A stretch of 64,000 nt of DNA from Streptomyces sp. 846.5 (GTDB lineage Bacteria; Actinomycetota; Actinomycetes; Streptomycetales; Streptomycetaceae), in assembly GCF_004365705.1 (NCBI RefSeq), contig NZ_SOBN01000003.1, positions 248,001 through 312,000 of the forward strand, given 5' to 3'. The notes under the pieces are model-generated. The model worked only from the letters and a program-made list of their open reading frames with translations, was not told where the DNA came from and made no database searches. Below are positions 59,737-64,000 of the stretch, piece after piece (positions within the stretch are counted from its first letter, which is position 1; every line of letters starts with the position of its first letter). A program made the position numbers and the translations under genes.

Positions 59737-61506
59737 TCAGGACCCCTCGCGCCAGCGGTTGGTGATCGGCTGGCGGCGGTCCCGGCCGAAGTTCTTGGAC
59801 GAGATCTTGGTGCCCGGCGGGTACTGCCGCCGCTTGTACTCGGCGGTGTCGACCAGCCGCATCACCCGGTCCACCACGGCGGCGTCGAAGCCCTCGGCGA
59901 GGATCTCGGCGCGGCCCTTGTCCTGCTCGATGTAGGCGGTGAGCACCGCGTCCAGCAGGTCGTAGTCGGGCAGCGAGTCGGTGTCCACCTGGCCCGGGCG
60001 CAGCTCGGCGCTGGGCGGCTTGCTGATGGTGTGCTCCGGGATCGGCGGGGTCTCGCCGCGCTCGGCGGCGGCCTCGTTGCGCCACCGGGCCAGCCGGAAG
60101 ATCAGCGACTTGTAGACGTCCTTGATCGGGCCGTAGCCGCCGACCGAGTCGCCGTAGAGGGTGGAGTAGCCGACCGCCAGCTCGCTCTTGTTGCCCGGGG
60201 CCAGCACCAGGTGGTTCTCCTGGTTGGAGATGGCCATCAGCAGCGTGCCGCGCAGCCGCGACTGCAGGTTCTCCTCGGCCAGGCCGGTCAGCCCGAGCGC
60301 GTCCATGTAGGCGTTGAACATGGGCTCGATGGAGAGGGTGCGGAAGTGCAGTCCGGTGCGGCGGGCCAGCTCGGCGGCGTCGTCGCGGGAGTGCTGCGAG
60401 GAGTAGGCGCTGGGCATGGACACGCAGTGGACGTTCTCGGCGCCGACGGCGTCCACGGCGAGCGCGGCGACCAGCGCCGAGTCGATGCCGCCGGACAGGC
60501 CGATGAGCACCGACTTGAAGCCGTTCTTCTGGACGTAGGCGCGCAGCCCGACGACCAGCGCGCCGTAGATCTCCTCCAACTGGCCGAGGCGGGGGCCCTG
60601 ACCTGCGGTCACCGGTTCGGCGGGGGCGGGCAGGACGTCCTGGGACAGCACCAAGCGGACGACCTCCAGGCCGTCGGCGACGAAGCGGCTGCTGTGCTCC
60701 CGGGAGTCCGTGGCGGCGGTCGCCGCGGGCAGGTCCAGGTCGAGCAGCAGACAGCCCTCCTCGAACTGCGGGGCCCGGGCCAGCACCTGGCCGGAGGCGT
60801 CGACCACGACCGAGTCGCCGTCGAACACCAGCTCGTCCTGGCCGCCCACCTGGTTGACGTAGGCCAGGGTGCAGCCCGCCTCGGCGGCCCGCCGCCGCAC
60901 CAGCTCCAGCCGGAGGTCGTCCTTGTCGGCCTCGTACGGCGAGGCGTTGACCACCAGCAGCAGCCCGGCCTCCGCCTGCCGTGCGGCCTGCACCCGGCCG
61001 CCGTCCTGCCAGATGTCCTCGCAGACGGCGAGGGCGACGTCCACGCCGTGCAGCCGGAACACCGGCAGGGTGTCGCCCGGCACGAAGTAGCGGAACTCGT
61101 CGAACACGCCGTAGTTGGGCAGGTGGTGCTTGGCCAGTCGGGTGACCACCCGGCCGCCGTGCAGCAGCGCCGCGCAGTTCTGCGGTGAGCCGACCGGCAG
61201 GCCGAGCCGCTGCGAGGCGGTGGTCGACTTGCCGAGGTAGCCGACGACGACGGCGGTGCCGCCGAGGCCCTCGGCCTCCAGCCGCTCGGCGAGGGCCACC
61301 AGCGCGGCGCGCGAGGCGTCCACGAAGGAGGGCCGCAGCGCCAGGTCCTCCACCGGGTAGCCGGTGAGCGCCATCTCAGGGAAGGCCACCAGCTGGGCGC
61401 CCTGGCCGGCCGCGTGTCGGGTCCACCGGACGACCAGCTCGCTGTTCCCGGCGATGTCACCGACGGTCGTGTCGATCTGATTCAGCGCAAGGCGAAGACA
61501 AGGCAC
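59737..61506 (-). CDS. nadE: Glutamine-dependent NAD(+) synthetase
   Basis: A 589-residue fusion of nitrilase-type glutaminase and ATP-dependent synthetase; last step of NAD synthesis. Glutaminase triad: Glu in FPEMALTGYPVEDL, Lys in AKHHLPNYGVFDE, Cys in AVCEDIWQDGG. Synthetase P-loop: LIGLSGGIDSALVAALAVDA; further APGNKSELAVGYSTLYGDSVGGYGPIKD. GTG start at 61506, beginning with the family's LRLALNQIDTTVGD. Single gene, divergent from the SPFH unit. Confidence 0.95.
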   Translation of the reverse strand: MPCLRLALNQIDTTVGDIAGNSELVVRWTRHAAGQGAQLVAFPEMALTGYPVEDLALRPSFVDASRAALVALAERLEAEGLGGTAVVVGYLGKSTTASQRLGLPVGSPQNCAALLHGGRVVTRLAKHHLPNYGVFDEFRYFVPGDTLPVFRLHGVDVALAVCEDIWQDGGRVQAARQAEAGLLLVVNASPYEADKDDLRLELVRRRAAEAGCTLAYVNQVGGQDELVFDGDSVVVDASGQVLARAPQFEEGCLLLDLDLPAATAATDSREHSSRFVADGLEVVRLVLSQDVLPAPAEPVTAGQGPRLGQLEEIYGALVVGLRAYVQKNGFKSVLIGLSGGIDSALVAALAVDAVGAENVHCVSMPSAYSSQHSRDDAAELARRTGLHFRTLSIEPMFNAYMDALGLTGLAEENLQSRLRGTLLMAISNQENHLVLAPGNKSELAVGYSTLYGDSVGGYGPIKDVYKSLIFRLARWRNEAAAERGETPPIPEHTISKPPSAELRPGQVDTDSLPDYDLLDAVLTAYIEQDKGRAEILAEGFDAAVVDRVMRLVDTAEYKRRQYPPGTKISSKNFGRDRRQPITNRWREGS

Positions 61507-61630
61507 CCGTTCACTCTAATCGTCTAATCGACGCTATGTCCCTTCGGTTGCGGCCGGACGGGTCGTCAGAGGGTGGTTTCCGCCACCATTCCGAGCGGGG
61601 ACACCCTATCTGGGATGAGATATAGCTGTA

Positions 61631-61660
61631 TTGACGATTTGTCCGAAATAAAGGTACCGT
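61631..61660 (+). promoter_or_regulatory. Housekeeping-type promoter of the SPFH-NlpC/P60 pair
   Basis: TTGACG (61631-61636), 18 bp, TACCGT (61655-61660): a good vegetative-type promoter, with a leader of about 75 nt before GTG 61742. Confidence 0.55.
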
Positions 61661-61741
61661 CAGCCCATCCTCAGCAGAGCCGACTCCAGCGTTGCCGCAT
61701 CTGACCCGGGCCCCGCGGGCCCGTAGAGGGAGACCGTCCAC

Positions 61742-62854
61742 GTGGATCAGCACACCAGCCCTGTCGAAGGCCCCTCCCTGCATGCGGGCGCAACCGCTGC
61801 CCCCTCCGCTGCCCCCTCTGCCGCCGCAGCCCTCGGCAGTTCGGCCGTACGGCGACCGCCCCGCGTGGACAGCGAGCTGAGGGAGCGTCCGGCCAGGGGA
61901 GTGCTCCCCGGCTGGGTCGCCCTGCTGGCCCTGCTCTGCGCCGCGGTCGCCGCCGTCCTGGTGCAGGCCCGGCAGCAGGCGCTGCCGGGCGGCCTCCCCG
62001 GCGCGGCCCGCCTCAGCGAGGTGCTGACCGGTGCTCCGCTGAGCGGCGCCGGGGCCGGCGGCCTGCTCGTCGGCTGCGCCCTGGTCGCCGCCGTCGCCGT
62101 GTTCGGGCTGATGGCCAATCCGGTCGGCACCGCCCGGGTGCTCACCCGCTGGGGCGGCTACCGCGGCACCGTCCGCCGCACCGGCCTGGTCTGGGTGAAC
62201 CCGCTGCTCAAGCGGCGCTCGGTGGACGTCAGGGTGCGGCACTGGCGCAGCGAGCCGATCGCCGCCACCGACCGCGAGGGCTCCCCGCTGCGGGCCGAGC
62301 TGCTGCTGGTCTGGACGGTGCGGGACACCGCGCGGGCCCGCCTCGCGGTCCCGGACCACCAGGTTTATCTGTCCGCCGTCGCCGAGGCCGCGCTGTGCCG
62401 GGTCGCGGCGACGCTGCCGTGCGACAGCTTCGCCAGCCCGGGCCCCAGCCTGCGCGACGGTCAGTGGCTGGGCGGCGAGCTCACCCGGCTGCTGGCCGCC
62501 GAGACCGCGCCGGTGGGCATCACCGTCTTCTCGGCCCAGGCCCTCACCCTCGACTACGCGGCCGACTTCGCCGCGGCGATGCGCCGCCGCCGACTCGCCG
62601 AGCTGGACGCCGGCACCCGCGAGGTCATCGTCGGCGACGCCCTGGAGACCGCCGCCCTGACGGTGTCCCAGCTGGAACACAGCCAGGGCCTGACGCTGCC
62701 CCCGGAGTCCCGCACCGCCCTCCTCCGCGACCTGGTCACCGCGTTCCTGACGACGCCGGCCCCGGCCCTTCCCGTGCTGGCCCCCGACGCCCCGTCATCG
62801 ACCGTCGTCACCCCCCGCACCGCCGCCTCCTCGAACGGAGCAACCGCCGCATGA
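61742..62854 (+). CDS. SPFH (band 7) domain membrane protein
   Basis: A 370-residue protein. An Ala-rich cytoplasmic N-terminus (1-55), two membrane helices (about 58-80 and 98-122), then the SPFH domain: NPVGTARVLTRWGGYRGTVRRTGLVWVNPLLKRRSVDVRVRHWRSEPIAATDREGSPLRAELLLVWTV..., with the typical coiled-coil AAMRRRRLAELDAGTREVIVGDALETAALTVSQLE. GTG start, GGGAG upstream. Overlaps the NlpC/P60 gene by ATGA (62851-62854); likely organises membrane or wall enzymes. Confidence 0.88.
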   Translation: MDQHTSPVEGPSLHAGATAAPSAAPSAAAALGSSAVRRPPRVDSELRERPARGVLPGWVALLALLCAAVAAVLVQARQQALPGGLPGAARLSEVLTGAPLSGAGAGGLLVGCALVAAVAVFGLMANPVGTARVLTRWGGYRGTVRRTGLVWVNPLLKRRSVDVRVRHWRSEPIAATDREGSPLRAELLLVWTVRDTARARLAVPDHQVYLSAVAEAALCRVAATLPCDSFASPGPSLRDGQWLGGELTRLLAAETAPVGITVFSAQALTLDYAADFAAAMRRRRLAELDAGTREVIVGDALETAALTVSQLEHSQGLTLPPESRTALLRDLVTAFLTTPAPALPVLAPDAPSSTVVTPRTAASSNGATAA

Positions 62855-63768
62855 CCCCCGGATTCATAGACCTCGACGCAGCCACCCTCGCCCCCGGCGT
62901 CTGCCGCTGCTCCCGCTGCACCGCCCCCGCCGCACCGCCCGCCCCCCTGGCGGCGCACCCGGTGCGGCACCGTCCGAGGCTGCGCCTCGCCGCGACCGGC
63001 GCCCTGGTCGCCGTGGGCGGCGCGGTCGGCGGCACCGCCCTCACCCTGACCGCCGCCGCACCGGCCGGCGCCGAGCCCGCCCCCTCCCACGCCGGCTGGG
63101 ACGGCCACCGCTACTGGTTCCTGCGGAACGGCGAGTGGCGCTGGACCAGCCACTACGACGTCTACCTGCGCAACACCTCCGGCGAGGGCGGCGGACCGGG
63201 CACGGCCGTCAAGCCCGTGCCCGGCTCCGACGGCCTGCACCAGGGCTGGGACGGCCACCGCTACTGGTTCCTGCGGAACGGCGAGTGGCGCTGGACCAGC
63301 CACTACGACGTCTACCTGCGCAACACCTCCGGCAGCAGCAGCCCGATCCCGCCGACATATCCGCCGCCCCAGTCCCCGCCGCCCCCGGTCGGCAGCACGG
63401 CCTCCCTCGACGCCGCCATCGCCTTCGCCGAGGCGCAGCTAGGCAAGCCGTACGTCTGGGGCGGCAACGGCCCCGACGGCTACGACTGCTCCGGCCTGGT
63501 CCAGCAGGCCTTCCTGCGGGCCGGCCTCCATCTGCCCCGGGTCTCCGTGGACCAGTTCCGGGCCGCTCGCCCGATCGCCGCGGCCGACCTCCGCCGCGGC
63601 GACCTGCTGTTCTGGTCGTACAGCGGCCGGGTGACCGGTATCCACCATGTCGCGGTCTACCTTGGCGGCGGCCGCTACATCGAGGCCCCGCGTCCGGGCA
63701 GGGACGTGCGGATCTCGGTCCTGTCCACCGGCTACTACCCCACCTTCTTCGGCCGCGTAGACCGCTGA
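62851..63768 (+). CDS. Secreted NlpC/P60 peptidoglycan hydrolase with twin 30-residue repeats
   Basis: A 305-residue cell-wall endopeptidase. N-terminal CRCSRC cluster (19-24), then a hydrophobic signal/anchor (LAATGALVAVGGAVGGTALTLTAAAPAGAEPA). Two identical 30-residue blocks (about 82-111 and 132-161, WDGHRYWFLRNGEWRWTS) follow, Trp-rich and possibly wall-binding. The C-terminal NlpC/P60 domain (about 185-305) has catalytic Cys (GYDCSGLVQQAF) and His (GIHHVAVYLGGGRYIEAP). Coupled to the SPFH gene upstream. Cuts stem peptides, D-gamma-glutamyl-diaminopimelate type. Confidence 0.9.
   Translation: MTPGFIDLDAATLAPGVCRCSRCTAPAAPPAPLAAHPVRHRPRLRLAATGALVAVGGAVGGTALTLTAAAPAGAEPAPSHAGWDGHRYWFLRNGEWRWTSHYDVYLRNTSGEGGGPGTAVKPVPGSDGLHQGWDGHRYWFLRNGEWRWTSHYDVYLRNTSGSSSPIPPTYPPPQSPPPPVGSTASLDAAIAFAEAQLGKPYVWGGNGPDGYDCSGLVQQAFLRAGLHLPRVSVDQFRAARPIAAADLRRGDLLFWSYSGRVTGIHHVAVYLGGGRYIEAPRPGRDVRISVLSTGYYPTFFGRVDR
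63094..63183 (+). repeat. 90-bp perfect direct repeat, copy 1 (copy 2 at 63244-63333)
   Basis: Two identical 90-bp blocks 150 bp apart, each coding one Trp-rich 30-residue module in the NlpC/P60 gene. Exact identity at DNA level, including third positions, means recent duplication or active homogenisation. Confidence 0.95.
63244..63333 (+). repeat. 90-bp perfect direct repeat, copy 2
   Basis: Partner of 63094-63183. Confidence 0.95.
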
Positions 63769-63886
63769 GACCCGTCCGGGGACGCGCGGCGCTGCGTGCA
63801 CGGAGTTATTCCGGGCGCTGAATCTGCAATGATGCGACAAGCGGACGAGTCAGCGCGCGGAGCGCTGCCCCCTGGTGGCCGCCCCC

Positions 63887-63905
63887 ACGTAACGTAAACG
63901 TAAAG
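63887..63905 (+). promoter_or_regulatory. Tandem CGTAA repeats upstream of glnA
   Basis: ACGTAACGTAAACGTAAAG carries three CGTAA units 22 bp before the ATG. This could be part of a promoter or a nitrogen-regulator (GlnR-like) site; it does not match a full two-box GlnR site by eye. Confidence 0.3.
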
Positions 63906-63926
63906 AGCAGAGGTGAGACTGTCGCC

Positions 63927-64000
63927 ATGGGCAAGCAGCAGGAGTTTGTTCTCCGCACACTCGAAGAGCGCGACATCCGGTTCGTCCGGCTGTGGTTCAC
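63927..64000 (+). CDS. glnA: Glutamine synthetase type I (partial, N-terminus)
   Basis: Only the first 24 codons are in the window (MGKQQEFVLRTLEERDIRFV, then RLWF); the gene runs off the right edge. The sequence is the typical start of the GSI-like protein encoded near nadE in streptomycetes, a glutamine synthetase-family member. ATG 63927 has GAGGTGAG upstream. Whether it makes glutamine or acts on other amines cannot be told from this fragment. Confidence 0.85.
   Translation, partial: MGKQQEFVLRTLEERDIRFVRLWF

Overview
The window is high-GC actinobacterial chromosome. It starts with an RNase P RNA gene and ends inside a type I glutamine synthetase gene. Gene content (MoxR/DUF58/DUF4129 operon, ECF sigma/anti-sigma pair, F420-dependent reductase, glutamine-dependent NAD synthetase, an NlpC/P60 hydrolase, many GTG starts and 4-nt stop/start overlaps) points to Streptomycetaceae (Streptomyces, Kitasatospora or Streptacidiphilus). 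The genus cannot be fixed from the sequence alone.

Layout. 0-7 kb: rnpB, a leaderless Doc-type toxin-antitoxin pair, a VOC protein, a dehydrogenase broken by a CCCG tandem repeat, a divergent pterin-synthase-like gene, and a two-gene conflict system (trypsin-STAND ATPase-TPR plus Trypco2) behind an inverted-repeat promoter. 6.8-9.8 kb: an Lrp regulator, a decayed MFS exporter and a MarR regulator. 9.75-19.75 kb: a one-carbon/folate island with two GcvT/LigM-type methyltransferases, two MetF, FolD, PurU, a dihydropteroate synthase, an aminodeoxychorismate synthase and a LacI regulator. A shared AT-rich operator-like motif lies upstream of three of its transcription units. 19.9-23.1 kb: a DUF302 gene behind two CsoR-like palindromes, and a rifamycin phosphotransferase with its RAE element. 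23.2-27.2 kb: a secreted twin-discoidin beta-helix enzyme and a LacI regulator. 27.2-27.9 kb: a gene-free stretch with two palindromic mini-elements. 27.9-32.3 kb: prfC, an alcohol dehydrogenase and an aldehyde dehydrogenase. 32.4-38.3 kb: a MEDS-STAS-MEDS-ATPase sensor, TetR, sigma/anti-sigma, a DUF1996 protein and a lipoprotein. 38.4-40 kb: an IS110 element. 40.1-45.7 kb: an FAD oxidoreductase, a two-component system, a lipoprotein and a prim-pol-like protein. 45.8-64 kb is mostly conserved chromosome: map, the DUF4129-MoxR-DUF58 operon, npdG-like reductase, M50 protease, panB, an MFS/TetR pair with operator, an EEP phosphatase, nadE, an SPFH-NlpC/P60 pair and glnA.

How it works together. 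The folate island encodes a complete path from methyl donor to formate: the GcvT/LigM-type proteins would move a methyl group to tetrahydrofolate, MetF would oxidise methyl-THF to methylene-THF, FolD would carry it to formyl-THF, and PurU would release formate and free THF. FolP and PabB would enlarge the THF pool. Two sets of methyltransferase plus MetF suggest two substrates. No ring-cleavage genes lie alongside, so the methyl donor is unknown. The trypsin-STAND/Trypco2 pair belongs to a family of predicted NTP-dependent conflict systems and is the best candidate for an uncharacterised immune-type system here.
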